Origin: Spirochaetota bacterium | GTDB lineage: Bacteria; Spirochaetota; UBA4802; JAGODF01 | Direction of reading: 5' to 3' | NCBI GenBank assembly: GCA_029974015.1 | Contig: JARKUF010000019.1 | Location: forward strand, 74,219 to 136,075 | DNA: 61,857 nucleotides | In this document: in pieces, positions 61,814 through 61,857 of the stretch | How positions within the stretch are numbered: the stretch's first letter is position 1 | Layout: every line of letters starts with the position of its first letter | The notes under the pieces: generated by a model | Database searches by the model: none | What the model was told of the DNA's origin: nothing | Seen by the model: the letters and a program-made list of their open reading frames with translations, nothing else | Program-made: the position numbers and the translations under genes

Positions 61814-61857
61814 TTTTTGATAGCTTTCCAGGGGCGCATACCATATCACCCATGCAT

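Noticed and set aside
1..61857. tRNA or rRNA genes
   Set aside because: No cloverleaf T-loop sequence or rRNA signature was found in the intergenic gaps by eye.

Overview
The window looks like an ordinary chromosomal stretch of a flagellated Gram-negative bacterium with fairly high GC. Envelope genes (LolA-like carrier, MlaD, two outer-membrane barrels, a SurA-type chaperone, several signal-peptide proteins and lipoproteins) show an outer membrane. CheX, a CheD-like deamidase, a probable FlgM and a DUF115/MAF-type protein point to a flagellar and chemotaxis lifestyle. B12 is used: there is a class II ribonucleotide reductase and a BtuFCD-type importer nearby. A large tandem 2-hydroxyacyl-CoA dehydratase activase suggests anaerobic metabolism. 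Together these fit the Spirochaetota best, with Desulfobacterota-like lineages as an alternative. There is no rRNA or tRNA to settle it, so the placement is inference. I see no prophage, CRISPR array, tRNA or rRNA.

Layout. 1-1070: end of a leucyl aminopeptidase, then pyrE. 1048-6310: a NagB/PIG-L fusion, an outer-membrane barrel, a small unknown pair, the first copy (P1) of an unknown ribbon-helix-helix-like family, and a radical SAM protein. 6588-10583: glycine cleavage operon gcvH-gcvPA-gcvPB-lipA, without gcvT. 10584-18296: HD-GYP-like protein, DUF368 transporter, MlaD, an AT-rich VapBC pair beside a possible IS remnant, a glycosyltransferase, a secreted propeller-like protein and a sigma-70 factor. 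18895-22509: LolA-like protein, barrel and ComEC, then a small repeat lipoprotein. 22917-32015: SNF2 helicase, an ATPase-HDOD regulator coupled to DUF115, then a three-gene unknown envelope cluster. 32092-37418: CheX, a SurA-like protein, Trm112, an unknown protein coupled to a HisK phosphatase, PgeF, and the second family copy (P2). 37499-46594: class II RNR, an unknown secreted protein, B12-type importer, exonuclease III and CheD. 47009-57271: alpha/beta hydrolase, Pgi, HU, an atypical SDR, a structured noncoding region, a FlgM-like protein, a lipoprotein, and the purL (PurS-PurL)-purQ operon. 57368-61857: the tandem activase, then an array of four 23-bp repeats that looks like the end of an IS21-type element.

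The strongest signal not explained by genes is a dispersed, directional repeat family. At least nine copies sit in intergenic gaps. Each has a GC-rich hairpin framed by conserved AT-rich flanks, and some carry a second AT-rich hairpin downstream. The other main lead is the P1/P2 pair: two paralogous orphan proteins, 32 kb apart, of a family I cannot name. Many smaller points concern replaced catalytic residues, fusions or unusual pairings in otherwise known enzymes.
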